Positions 12,001 to 17,058 of a stretch of 64,000 bases of DNA are shown here, piece by piece (positions within the stretch are counted from its first letter, which is position 1; each line of letters begins with the position of its first letter). The stretch is from an uncultured Croceitalea sp. GTDB taxonomy: Bacteria; Bacteroidota; Bacteroidia; Flavobacteriales; Flavobacteriaceae. The translations under genes were made by a program, and so were the position numbers. The notes under the pieces were generated by a model that searched no databases, was not told where the DNA came from, and saw only the letters and a list, made by a program, of their open reading frames with translations. The DNA is taken from contig CANLXH010000002.1 of assembly GCA_947495075.1 (NCBI GenBank), forward strand, positions 682,001-746,000, in the 5' to 3' direction.

Positions 12001-13949
12001 CCTTAGTTTGCTACGGAGATACCAATGCAATTGTAACAGCAATTAATGTTTTAAACGGTGAAGGAGTTTATCAATATCAATTAAACGAATATGATCCCAC
12101 AGGCACAACTATTGCCTTTACAAGTGGTTCTCAGAGCAATCCTTCCTTTGGAAACCTCGGAGCTGGTATTTATACCATAACTGTTTCTGATGGTTGGAAT
12201 TGTGATGTAGAGACAGTTCAAGTAGTTATTTCTGAACCAACGGATGTAATGGCTTCTTTAATACAGTTAACCCAAATGACCTGTACAAATAATGCACAAA
12301 TTCAGCTATCAGCATCTGGTGGAATGGGTCCTTATGAATACAGCACAGACGGTAGTGTTTATACTATAATGTCTGGTAGCAACACACATACGTTTAGCGT
12401 AACAGATGGGGTATATCAATATTTTGTGAGAGATGCCTTTGGTTGCGAAGCAATGATATCCAACCAAGTAACCGTAGACCCTGTTCCTCCATTAACAATT
12501 ACCATTGATGATAGTGCAGCGTTTATTAATTGTACTGGTGAAGCATCTGCAACCATAATTGCCAATGTTACCAGTGGTTTAGGAAACTATAGTTACGAGT
12601 TATATACAGATGCCGCGCTTACTAATTTAGTTGGAGGTCCGCAAAACAGTGATACTTTCAGTGGTTTACTTGCGGGAAGTTATTATGTTAGAGTTACAAG
12701 TCAAGATTGCGAGGAAACTTCAAGAGAAATTTTAATTATCGACCCAGCCCCTTTACAAATAGATAGAGAAGAATTTACAGACGTTACATGCTCTGGTCTT
12801 GAAGACGGAACTATTACTGTGGAAGTTTCTGGTGGAACTGGAGAAATCCTTTATGCCATCACACCAAATTTAAATCAGTTTGATGATGTAAATACATTTG
12901 ATGATTTAGCACCTGGTGTTTATGATGTAATTGCGCAGGATAGAAATGGATGTTTTATTCCGTTTCAATTTACAATTGAGGAGCCTCAACCCCTTGTTGT
13001 TGATACCTTGTCTGTTATAAATGAGATTTGTGAGGGTGATGAAGATGGTTCTATTGAGGTTGTAATGTCTGGAGGTACTGCCCCATATAGCACAGCTTTC
13101 AATTCCAGCATGGATGCTGATTTTATACAAGACCAAACTTTATTTACAGATTTAGCTGCTGGGACTTATGTAATCTTTATAAGAGATGCTCAGGGTTGCG
13201 AGGAAAACATCATAGTTGAAATTGAATCTGGTGTAAACCTAAATGCTGTGGTAACCCCAATATATGAATGTTTGGGTGACACTCCTGATAATTATATTGA
13301 TGTTGTCCTAGAAGATCCTTCTGTTGGTGTTAATGTTCTTTACGGATTAGACACTAATCCAATGCAATTAGCTCCAGATTTCGCGAATATGACTCCAGGA
13401 ATGCACACATTAACTATAGCACATGCAAATGGGTGTGTAAATAGCATAGATTTTGAAATTCAAAACTTTGAGCCGCTGACATTAGTATTAGAGCAAAATA
13501 ACATCAATGAGATTACAGCAATAGCTAGTGGTGGTCTTGAAGATTACACCTACTATTTTGATGGAAATGATAATGGAAATGAGAACACTTACATCATTAA
13601 TAGAACAGATACATATACTGTACGTGTTGTTGACCAAAACGGTTGCGAAATGGTGGCTCAAATTGAAATGGAGTTTATTGATATTGAAATTCCTAATTTC
13701 TTTACTCCAGATGGAGATGGCGTAAGAGATGAATGGACTCCTGAAAACTTAGAAGCATTCCCAGACATACTAACTATCATCTTTGATCGTTATGGTAGAG
13801 AGCTCTATAGGATGAAATCGAATGATGCTCCGTGGAACGGTAATTATCAAAACCATGCCCTACCTACAGGTGATTATTGGTATGTAATTAAGCTCCGAGG
13901 AGAAAATGATGACCGCGAATTTGTCGGACACTTTACTTTGTATAGATAG
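1..13949 (+). CDS. Giant SprB-like repeat adhesin, T9SS type B sorting domain (5' partial)
   Basis: The reading frame is open to the left edge (first full codon at base 3), so the start lies outside the window; about 4,650 residues are visible. Seen in order: an N-terminal secreted region (to about base 650), a DUF11-like domain with the typical LxYVLxFxNVG pattern (about 660-1050), an Ig-like segment (about 1165-1400), and from about 2025 to 13650 roughly 40 degenerate SprB-type repeats. Each repeat opens near a Cys, carries a GG-x-x-PY-x-YS or similar core and a G-x-Y segment, and closes with a D-x-N-G-C-like motif; the count of 40 comes from these closing motifs. A non-repeat domain interrupts the array at about 4986-5612. 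The last 90 residues (from about 13675, beginning IPNFFTPDGDGV) match the gliding-motility-associated type B C-terminal domain. By family knowledge such proteins are exported by type IX secretion and moved on the cell surface during gliding. The SprF-like gene directly downstream fits. The repeats are protein-level, not exact DNA repeats. Confidence 0.93.
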   Translation, partial: DGFTSTDNTVRQNSPYACYADVTSLITALANPEGDYTVANIRATTGGLTPGGGTTGGWTLVIVYENPTVTGKFITTFDGFARVNGTNTIDIDYSGFETIPVGPVIADLGAATLEGDFRIDGDGLGIEASSNTGFTAIGNATNPTDNFFNSNITLDGVVTTNRNPASTNTLGYDTDIFRLNNAVNSIIPNGETAATFRFSTDGDQYYPFFNSFNVEVIEPNIVLEKKVEDIAGNDITGAGVNLGQLLDYVLSFQNVGNDNATDYTIRDILPINVTLDETNLTLPTGVTYVYMPATREIIFTIPNNLVEENDPSSSIRMRVQVAENCFDFIDACTDQIQNVAFSTYRGEINTAQITDDPSVNDFDSCGFVNAGATNFLLDDLDACDFSRTVQLCGDSVVLDAGDNFDAYFWYVDENNDGLIDAGDTLISGANTDTLLVTEVGTYIVDKQVADPCKGFQEIITVTLFGTTQSNPITALINDTTNTVEGEVVVCPNDGEELPEIFLCGLNDTELIQINIPDADSIEWEQLDEASCSAATEDCANKNNTCTWNIIATGNDFTASDAGQYRVVINYANGCFSRFYFNIFKNPLNPQFNSSDIICTTPGNITVTNMPLDYEFQLVDTTNDNILVPYSANNGPSFTIATNGAYRVEMRQQGVTDGCVFVLDNIGILNRDFQVDVTARDTDCNGLGEISISVLNVEAQYYYEISQGGTSVDTFGPSNDNNYTFENLNDGIYDILVTTDDGCNYTEQVTINDLSDLDLNARVSQHISCREGNIQMESTGGQTPHTYAIWSFVDESGTTITSYADVNDIPPSEYQTSVIFDVLIPGDYTFVVVDRNNCHAFSNTVTIILVPAVEYTRDSTDETCFGANDGTININLTNSNGYRVAYYLIDNTGVEIATNNSGFFGNLAQGDYSVRINQRRGGSECDYFEDFTISGPVDSVTGTATITQDYTCIQDAVITVQTASGGTAPYEYSIDGVNFDGTAGADVFPNLTDGTYNIHIRDANNCVFITPDIIIAPLNPPTDLTFTATNPVCPTLISDVTATVVNGNAPFVFEIIAPSAIAATSITGSSADFDGLSPNTYTFRVTDAKNCVYEESFTINPVSPITAVEQLVSNITCFDDTDGEARFTIANFNTSYDYSVAGPSNFTGTNETNGTIDLTSLDDGTYTINVTDNDTNCTATATVTINGPPAAITITAVETQPTCTTDGSAQITALGGWGSYTYVLNNPDTTPVSTNTNGTFNNLTQYGVYNGTVTDVNGCVEPFSFELFEAFPPVLAIAPNDFCYDDATGLTLTATVTSGGDGNFEYSLNSGPFDTPNVFSGLGPGTYRIDVRDGNNCTDFATITINPELSVIASAPNITACATATDVNVTVAGGDGNYVYAIVADGASPGTFSTTNPIAITGAGDYDVYVRDNSGNAGYCEANFDLTIAQDAPLVISVSNTDILCSGSSTSTITITASGGEAPYRYSIDNGTTYETTNTFVNQAAGSYNIRVLDANNCDVTQTYTITEPFTLSASAAVTALVECNPTAGAEVRITNAQGGTAPYEYSFDSGTTYSASAIGFLLEGTHTLYIRDDNDCTFEMTVTVDPQPTPPTLSAAVDYECDGEGTITVTPSSTDFDYTYSISVNGGALTPNTPNTSNIFNDVAVGNHTISVDYISNSAPVRSTLLLEDFGTGPNIPLPEIDTDYYCYDPQDGTASPCSPLDGRTTNSANSRINDLEYSVTSTIVAPFGTWVSPIDNSGDPNGRYLAINVGNPGVNTVVYTKEDIEIIPNRNVEISLDVINLVRQGSGLIRPNILVEIVDSSGNILDSGTTGLIDENTGNTDWRNFVIPPLDPGVNTTVDIVIRTIGTGTNGNDVAIDNIQAFQTPEQCAGTVTIDVTVEDGRAFDAEITTFSNTSCNAGTDGAITFEVENFDATFEYQVNGGGFSAPQNTSPISLTGLSAGNYDIDVRTTDNLGNTCSVSFSQTLSEPTPVVASVVLTSPVTCNDDAILTASASGGTPNYEYQLEINDGGLTEAAYNITSILRPFQNAASFTGVPENITGESYVVRVRDANGCIDVIDNAIIVTGPQPVTFNAIPIACYSGSNNGTIEVTVTDGNGGYQFQINGGPWLAPTVAGPPDYIFENLSAGTYTINVRDSFGCEGTAVPITINPQLNASANLQSNLTCLADASIEVTATGGSGVYVYEWSNLSTGPWNNTQFTGNIFTTSSAGDFYFRVTDNTTPTVCSDIVGPITVTPAPNPVISSVTPTDILCNGENTGSLDVTIDTSIGNPPYTIDVIEINGPTNYGTQTTGLPAGDYEVTITDANGCISNPFPVTINQPDAITYTIDLQPITCDSSTGTNPGSITVENVAGGTAEYNYYLTGNNGYSDTYLTTSGGEDYTFTILEFGIYEVDVVDANGCSVVTTNIIASPPDDLDIDVSAATVSCASGGTAEVTVTTAILGTNYEFGILDAFAVPYASTYFPPDTPGGPTHTFTGLTPGITYTFVVHDITTDCYYFEEAATPINSPSSMTAILDVVNNVTCTGSDNGNVTFTIEDYDAGATQVDYEIFNAQSNGSIVPTAITGSITVNPPTGPQTVSNVGPLAPGIYYILLTERNGAFDGCSISTIDFTIDESTNLLSVTADSPTNDNCNVNAGVITALGQFGTAPYEFQYLLDTDPTAAVSHTPPTATSAGWTSSTTANVESGDYRVYIKDANNCIQFDDVTVLLDPSLEISLSIVDECVDEGTFQVTITVDQVGVSTTTPPSAPAETYLISVNGGGFQTVTFTAGQYTISNLSSGLGQTIAIQDLNGCGETETFDIQTPLEFTVIQTVALDCEPGVLANAEIQINVTSGSGNYEFQIDGPGAVDQARTVLTSNPFTWTGASAAGPYSVTVFDLGTTPPNCFETITIDIPDAVLPDFTETNIDVTCNGGADGSITLIQVDNGINPLVFTLTPMPVGAVLNGNTFENLPAGFYDVRGTGTNNCFTDIFNIEISEPNLITVPNPTIVEFGCTSGNNSNNASITVNDIAPFVQGGSGTFIRYEFIEEDDPNTGPVEAPVVVQSGTNTTFIETDFAGGVYTINVYDDNGCVGTTTATIVPFDELQSATITIVDPISCINGGEDISINATSSITNFGANPANYQFRQLPSGTFSASNTFDDLAPGTHNFEVRNVATGCIIPISHTVVAPNTFTIDVVKLRDVQCFNTETGEITLELIDATYTGGFNWTIYNTNGTADRVDDTVYTGADATGSIATTGPTGVLNLNAGSYIVEISQAAFPNCTNIEAFTINGPSAAITGDTEVTQITCATDPAFNDGTIEVIDVAGGWGGYQYYVSTTPNPDEFDLSNYFANPRFSNLTAGTYEVWVIDVNGCPEQLTDVVLVNPTPIIADLQINDFNCINLQGEIEVVGIPAINPVSGGQGSNYTYQLIRNGSNVGSPQNTTIFSGLGAGSYEVYILDQWGCDTTVGPVVLTDAMTATASVIKPIDCTVDPGAHITLTVNGGSSNLDYTVTYPDLTTTVSQNNGVFTNLTQPGEYVFVITDLDTATPCTFEVRQSLDDKVDPVLLDAAVENVSCFNGSDGSITAILDTATATNPDYTYELYRTSDLVTPIRIAQTSPLFDNLDPDSYQVRVISGRNCVDTKTEIVTQPTQLLIDATATAFVCAADNTVNTSTITVVILDGATTPGTPSGTSPYLYSIDNVNFQTSNTFQVIDNGTDQTITIYVTDGESCPATDTVTITALNTFTASVSQNTAISCANPEQITITVTETGTPGDVYTFELLPIPNTNGVMTSNTNTTAVFELSAVGSYTFRVTNSTTGCYVDTTPYEIAPFDLIDVVATATDPISCFGTATGALEINITGYSGNYDYQIFDTSNNPFGGVVSTDTNINPRPIPNVPGGNYYVRVTETGLPLCIEDSNTITIVSPTAPLSTAVSVEAPATCDNNQGEILVVPTGGYAPYDITLTNTTTSQVYNITGVTAHTFTSLSAGNFTIEVSDSGSVPCLDNETAIIVPAIPITADITATPTTLVCYGDTNAIVTAINVLNGEGVYQYQLNEYDPTGTTIAFTSGSQSNPSFGNLGAGIYTITVSDGWNCDVETVQVVISEPTDVMASLIQLTQMTCTNNAQIQLSASGGMGPYEYSTDGSVYTIMSGSNTHTFSVTDGVYQYFVRDAFGCEAMISNQVTVDPVPPLTITIDDSAAFINCTGEASATIIANVTSGLGNYSYELYTDAALTNLVGGPQNSDTFSGLLAGSYYVRVTSQDCEETSREILIIDPAPLQIDREEFTDVTCSGLEDGTITVEVSGGTGEILYAITPNLNQFDDVNTFDDLAPGVYDVIAQDRNGCFIPFQFTIEEPQPLVVDTLSVINEICEGDEDGSIEVVMSGGTAPYSTAFNSSMDADFIQDQTLFTDLAAGTYVIFIRDAQGCEENIIVEIESGVNLNAVVTPIYECLGDTPDNYIDVVLEDPSVGVNVLYGLDTNPMQLAPDFANMTPGMHTLTIAHANGCVNSIDFEIQNFEPLTLVLEQNNINEITAIASGGLEDYTYYFDGNDNGNENTYIINRTDTYTVRVVDQNGCEMVAQIEMEFIDIEIPNFFTPDGDGVRDEWTPENLEAFPDILTIIFDRYGRELYRMKSNDAPWNGNYQNHALPTGDYWYVIKLRGENDDREFVGHFTLYR

Positions 13950-13973
13950 TTAAGAAGTATTTACCTATAAGCC

Positions 13974-14921
13974 ATGAAAAAGACCCAAATCTTAATCCTT
14001 TTGATACTGCTGACCTTCAGCGCAAAAGCACAGGAGCTAACCATTCCTCAACTTTCACAATATATTGCGGACAATCCTTTTTTAATGTCTCCAACCTATG
14101 CTGGTGTTGGCGACCATATTAAAGTTCGATTAAACGGATTAACCCAATGGGTAGGCATAGAAGATGCCCCAGATACTCAGACTCTAGCGGCTGATGCTAG
14201 AATAGGGAATCGTTCTGGTTTAGGTATGCTTATGTATAATGATAGTAATGGAAATACTAGGCAACGTGGCGCCAGAGTATCTTTTGCCCATCATTTAACG
14301 CTAGACCGTTATGATGATGAGTTTTTATCTTTAGGTATATCATACAATTTTAATCAGTTTAGAATTGATGTAGAAAATTTTAGAGATGAAAACGGTCAAA
14401 TTCCAACAGATGATAAATCTACGGTAAACCACAACTTTGACATTGGTGTTTTATACCGTTTAGACAAGTTTTATCTAACTCTAAATGCTTCAAATATCCT
14501 TCCCAAAAATCTAGAAAGTTTTAATCCTACGTTTGAGCCAAATACCTTAAGAAATTACTACGCTTATGCAGGTTATAGTTTTTCTAAAAATAAAAATAGT
14601 AAAATTGAGGTAGAGCCCTCCATATTTTTTCAATGGTTTGAAAGTGATGGCCGTTCTGTAACAGATTTAAATACAAAGGTTCGTTTTCATGATTATGAAG
14701 ATTACTATTATTTAGGTTTAACATATAGATTTTTAAATGACCAAATAGGTACACCGCTATATGTTGCTCCAATAGCCGGACTTAAAAAGAACAATTTTTA
14801 CTTTGGTTATTCTTATCAAGTCATCACCAATGAAATTTTAGGTTATAGTTCCGGAACTCACGTAGTAACTGTTGGTTTAGATTTATTCCAAGGGATTAGT
14901 AATTGCCGTTGTACTTATTAA
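13974..14921 (+). CDS. PorP/SprF family type IX secretion system membrane protein
   Basis: A 315-residue protein starts 24 bases after the adhesin stop, so the two are probably cotranscribed. It has a clear signal peptide (basic MKKTQ start, hydrophobic core, AKAQ cleavage region). After this comes the family opening 'QYIADNPFLMSPTYAG' followed by alternating beta strands, as in the PorP/SprF outer-membrane family. In Flavobacterium johnsoniae SprF is needed for surface delivery of SprB and is encoded next to it; the same pairing here suggests this protein serves the giant adhesin specifically. The length is normal for the family. Whether it is SprF itself or another paralogue cannot be decided from one window, because flavobacteria carry many copies, each beside its own secreted partner. 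Confidence 0.9.
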   Translation: MKKTQILILLILLTFSAKAQELTIPQLSQYIADNPFLMSPTYAGVGDHIKVRLNGLTQWVGIEDAPDTQTLAADARIGNRSGLGMLMYNDSNGNTRQRGARVSFAHHLTLDRYDDEFLSLGISYNFNQFRIDVENFRDENGQIPTDDKSTVNHNFDIGVLYRLDKFYLTLNASNILPKNLESFNPTFEPNTLRNYYAYAGYSFSKNKNSKIEVEPSIFFQWFESDGRSVTDLNTKVRFHDYEDYYYLGLTYRFLNDQIGTPLYVAPIAGLKKNNFYFGYSYQVITNEILGYSSGTHVVTVGLDLFQGISNCRCTY

Positions 14922-14934
14922 AATAATATTCGCT

Positions 14935-14942
14935 TAAATTTG
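14935..14942 (+). promoter_or_regulatory. Putative -7 box for folB
   Basis: TAAATTTG matches the Bacteroidota -7 element TAnnTTTG and lies 17 bases before the folB ATG. The nearest upstream TTG (14909-14911) is 23 bases away, a little long, so the -33 element is weak. Confidence 0.45.
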
Positions 14943-14959
14943 CTCATCTACTTTTTAAC

Positions 14960-15316
14960 ATGGGTAAAATTAAATTGAATAATATTAGAGTTCATGCTTG
15001 GCATGGGTGCTTAAAAGAAGAAAGTATCATTGGCAGTGATTATCGTGTTGATTTAGAAGTTTCTACAGACCTAACGAAATCGTCACTATCAGATAAATTA
15101 TCAGACACTGTTGATTATGTTTATTTAAACAATATAGTTAAGGAAGAGATGGCTATTAAGTCTAAACTTCTTGAACATGTTGCAAAACGTATATTAGATC
15201 GTATTTTTAAAGAAATTAAAGCAATCTCAAAAGCTGACGTCTCTGTTTATAAAATAAATCCCCCTATTGGTGGCGATGTTGAGAGCGTTTCGATAAAAAT
15301 GCAATTTTCTAGATAA
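14960..15316 (+). CDS. folB: Dihydroneopterin aldolase
   Basis: A 118-residue protein, the normal FolB length. The family converts 7,8-dihydroneopterin to 6-hydroxymethyl-7,8-dihydropterin and glycolaldehyde in cytoplasmic folate synthesis. Visible signatures are the N-terminal 'HAWHGCLKEE' segment with the conserved Glu, the 'DTVDY' motif in the middle, and near the C-terminus 'KINPPIGGDVESV', which holds the conserved catalytic Lys and the proline-rich turn. It stands alone with its own possible -7 box upstream and two tRNA genes downstream. No other folate gene is in the window. Confidence 0.92.
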   Translation: MGKIKLNNIRVHAWHGCLKEESIIGSDYRVDLEVSTDLTKSSLSDKLSDTVDYVYLNNIVKEEMAIKSKLLEHVAKRILDRIFKEIKAISKADVSVYKINPPIGGDVESVSIKMQFSR

Positions 15317-15334
15317 ACTTGAGTTATAGTCTTT

Positions 15335-15363
15335 TTGCGTTCTTAATTAATCCTTTACTTTTG
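15335..15363 (+). promoter_or_regulatory. Promoter of the first tRNA-Cys-like gene
   Basis: TTG at 15335-15337 and TACTTTTG at 15356-15363 are 18 bases apart, close to the Bacteroidota primary sigma consensus. Transcription would start about 8 bases before the tRNA-like sequence at 15375. Confidence 0.6.
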
Positions 15364-15374
15364 TTGTTTTAATT

Positions 15375-15446
15375 GGCATTGTGGCTGAAATGGATAGGCA
15401 AAATCCCGCAAGGATTTTTATAGTGGTTCGAGTCCACTCGATGCCT
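15375..15446 (+). tRNA. tRNA-Cys-like (GCA anticodon, C33)
   Basis: Folds as a full cloverleaf of 72 bases. The acceptor GGCATTG pairs with CGATGCC. The D stem is GCT/GGC with a loop containing GG, the anticodon stem AAATC/GATTT has five perfect pairs, and the T arm AGTGG/CCACT carries TTCGAGT. The discriminator is T73, as in tRNA-Cys. The anticodon reads GCA, but base 33 is C instead of the near-universal T, and base 38 is G. It resembles the standard tRNA-Cys 104 bases downstream in the acceptor and T arms but differs in the anticodon and D arms. It has its own promoter-like sequence. It could be a working second tRNA-Cys, a tRNA with another role, or a decaying copy; the perfectly paired stems argue against simple decay. 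CCA is not encoded. Confidence 0.7.
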
Positions 15447-15447
15447 C

Positions 15448-15491
15448 AAGTCTTTTAAAGTTTCCCCTTTAAAAATAATTTTAAAAGACTT
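15448..15491. terminator. Long inverted repeat after the tRNA-Cys-like gene
   Basis: AAGTCTTTTAAA (15448-15459) and TTTAAAAGACTT (15480-15491) are perfect 12-base complements around a 20-base loop. There is no T run directly after the plus-strand arm, so a termination role is only possible; it may instead guide 3' processing of the tRNA-like transcript. Confidence 0.4.
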
Positions 15492-15534
15492 AAAAATGAT
15501 TTGCCTTATAGTCTTTTAACTCCGTTTTATTTTA

Positions 15535-15542
15535 TAATTTTG
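15535..15542 (+). promoter_or_regulatory. Putative -7 box for tRNA-Cys
   Basis: TAATTTTG matches TAnnTTTG and lies 8 bases before the tRNA at 15551. No good TTG is found at the -33 position, only a CTTTTA segment around 15513-15518. Confidence 0.5.
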
Positions 15543-15550
15543 CAATCTCT

Positions 15551-15621
15551 GGCATCGTGGCCGAGTGGCTAGGCACAGCTCTGCAAAAGCTTGTACAGCG
15601 GTTCGAATCCGCTCGATGCCT
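15551..15621 (+). tRNA. tRNA-Cys (GCA)
   Basis: A standard tRNA of 71 bases. The acceptor GGCATCG pairs with CGATGCC, the D stem is GCC/GGC, the anticodon loop CTGCAAA reads GCA with the normal T33, and the T arm AGCGG/CCGCT carries TTCGAAT. The discriminator is T73, the Cys identity base. CCA is not encoded. A strong bidirectional terminator follows at once. Confidence 0.93.
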
Positions 15622-15623
15622 CA

Positions 15624-15655
15624 AAAAAACCCAATGAATATTCATTGGGTTTTTT
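15624..15655. terminator. Bidirectional terminator between tRNA-Cys and the LysE-family gene
   Basis: A perfect 32-base palindrome: AAAAAACCCAATGAAT followed by its exact complement ending in a T run. It works on both strands, ending the tRNA transcript and the convergent minus-strand gene, whose last codons lie inside it. Confidence 0.85.
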
Positions 15656-16313
15656 GTTCTTGAATTCGCTCAATGCCATCCTGAATATTAAACTGTTCTT
15701 TTGGTAAAAAACCTTTTACAATTAGCACTATACCACAAATAGTTAGTATAGCGCCAAGACCTTTTTTTATAAGCTTAATTCTATCTGAGGTTAATCTTCT
15801 TTTTAGCTGTTTTGCTAATAGAATTTTACATAAATCAGTAGCAAAATACACGGCTAACATTGTTCCAAAGAAAACAAAAATTCTATTGGGTTCATTGTCT
15901 AAACTTGGACCAACAATAATTAATACGCCTAGCCAAAAAACCAATACACCAACATTTATAAAGTTTAATAAAAAACCTTTTACAAACAAACTTAAATAGG
16001 TGCCCTTTGTATTTTTTACTTTCTCTTTTTTAGAAGGCTTCTTAACAATTATTACTATCCCATACACTAACAATATCATACCACCAAAAACATAAAGTCC
16101 TGGCTGATTGCTTAGATTTTCAAGTAATTGAAAACTACTAAAATATGCTATAAACAAAAAAAGGATATCAGCAATAATAACACCAATATTTAAAGCTAAT
16201 CCAGCTCTAAAACCTTTTGTGGCACTTGTTTCTAACAGAACAAAAAATACAGGTCCAATCATAAAGCTTAGAAAAAAGCCTAATGGAATCGCTGCCTGTA
16301 TATCTTCAATCAT
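15642..16313 (-). CDS. LysE family transporter
   Basis: A 223-residue integral membrane protein with about six hydrophobic segments. The N-terminal 'IPLGFFLSFMIGPVFF' contains the P-G-P-like turn region typical of the LysE/RhtB exporter superfamily, whose known members export amino acids such as lysine or homoserine. A basic loop (KKPSKKEKVK) separates the N- and C-terminal halves. The substrate cannot be read from the sequence. It starts one base after the stop of the head-GIN gene, so the two are probably translated from one mRNA. Its 3' end lies inside the tRNA terminator palindrome. Confidence 0.85.
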   Translation of the reverse strand: MIEDIQAAIPLGFFLSFMIGPVFFVLLETSATKGFRAGLALNIGVIIADILFLFIAYFSSFQLLENLSNQPGLYVFGGMILLVYGIVIIVKKPSKKEKVKNTKGTYLSLFVKGFLLNFINVGVLVFWLGVLIIVGPSLDNEPNRIFVFFGTMLAVYFATDLCKILLAKQLKRRLTSDRIKLIKKGLGAILTICGIVLIVKGFLPKEQFNIQDGIERIQEQKTQ

Positions 16314-16314
16314 T

Positions 16315-17004
16315 TTATTCTATTCTTTCTATAATACCACCAAAAACCGTTTTCTCATCCATCTTCTCTGGGTCGCCATAAACTTTTACATTTCCACCAG
16401 CTTTTACATCAGCTTTTACATATTTGGTAGCATAAATTTCTGCATTCCCACCAGCACTAACTGTGATCGTAGTAAATTTTGTTTTAAAAGTCTTTCCATT
16501 ATATGTTCCTCCAGTATTAATTTTTACATCTTGATTATCTGAAAAACCTGTTGTTATGATATCGCCACCTGTAATGGTTTTAACTAATAATTGCTCTGTT
16601 TGGCAGTTTAAATTTATTTCTCCTCCTTCTTGTGCTTTTAATTCTAAAACATCCTGAACAAAAACATCATCTGATGTTATTAAAGCGTCTTCATTAACAT
16701 CTATAACTAAAAGTTCTTCATTATAATAAAGATTGACAAATGTTCTAAAACCACTAAAAATTTTATCGATTTGCATTCTAATTTTTAGAACCCCTTTGTT
16801 ATTAACAATAGCTACTTTTTGCGTATTTGCACCAGAAATTACAGCTCTATTTATATCTGACTTAATAAGTTTAATAGATATTCCATCAAACCCTTTTAAT
16901 TCTTTAAAGGGTTCTAGCTCTTGAGTTATTTTTTCTTCTTGACCATAGCTAAAGAAAAAAGAAAAAAACAACGTACAAAATAATATAAATTTGATTGTTT
17001 TCAT
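16315..17004 (-). CDS. Head GIN domain protein (DUF2807-like)
   Basis: A 229-residue exported protein with a signal peptide at residues 1-21 (hydrophobic, ending SYGQ). The body is a series of short beta strands with the head-GIN pattern: 'GFDGISIKLIKSD' near the start and repeated 'V-x-A-G-G-N/E' turns such as 'VSAGGNAEIYATKYVKADVKAGGNVKVYG' (shown in parts: 'VSAGGNAEIY' and 'VKAGGNVKVYG'). The function of this beta-helical family is unknown; it is common in Bacteroidota and often annotated as a putative adhesin-like protein. It lies 54 bases after rnr and one base before the LysE gene. Confidence 0.85.
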   Translation of the reverse strand: MKTIKFILFCTLFFSFFFSYGQEEKITQELEPFKELKGFDGISIKLIKSDINRAVISGANTQKVAIVNNKGVLKIRMQIDKIFSGFRTFVNLYYNEELLVIDVNEDALITSDDVFVQDVLELKAQEGGEINLNCQTEQLLVKTITGGDIITTGFSDNQDVKINTGGTYNGKTFKTKFTTITVSAGGNAEIYATKYVKADVKAGGNVKVYGDPEKMDEKTVFGGIIERIE

Positions 17005-17058
17005 ATTTGTTCTTGATTGATATTCAATAACATAAACAAATTTTATTACAAAAAAGTA

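Noticed and set aside
2025-13650. Repeat array as CRISPR or satellite DNA
   Set aside because: The repeats are protein-level, of unequal length and coding throughout; no identical DNA repeat units with spacers were seen.
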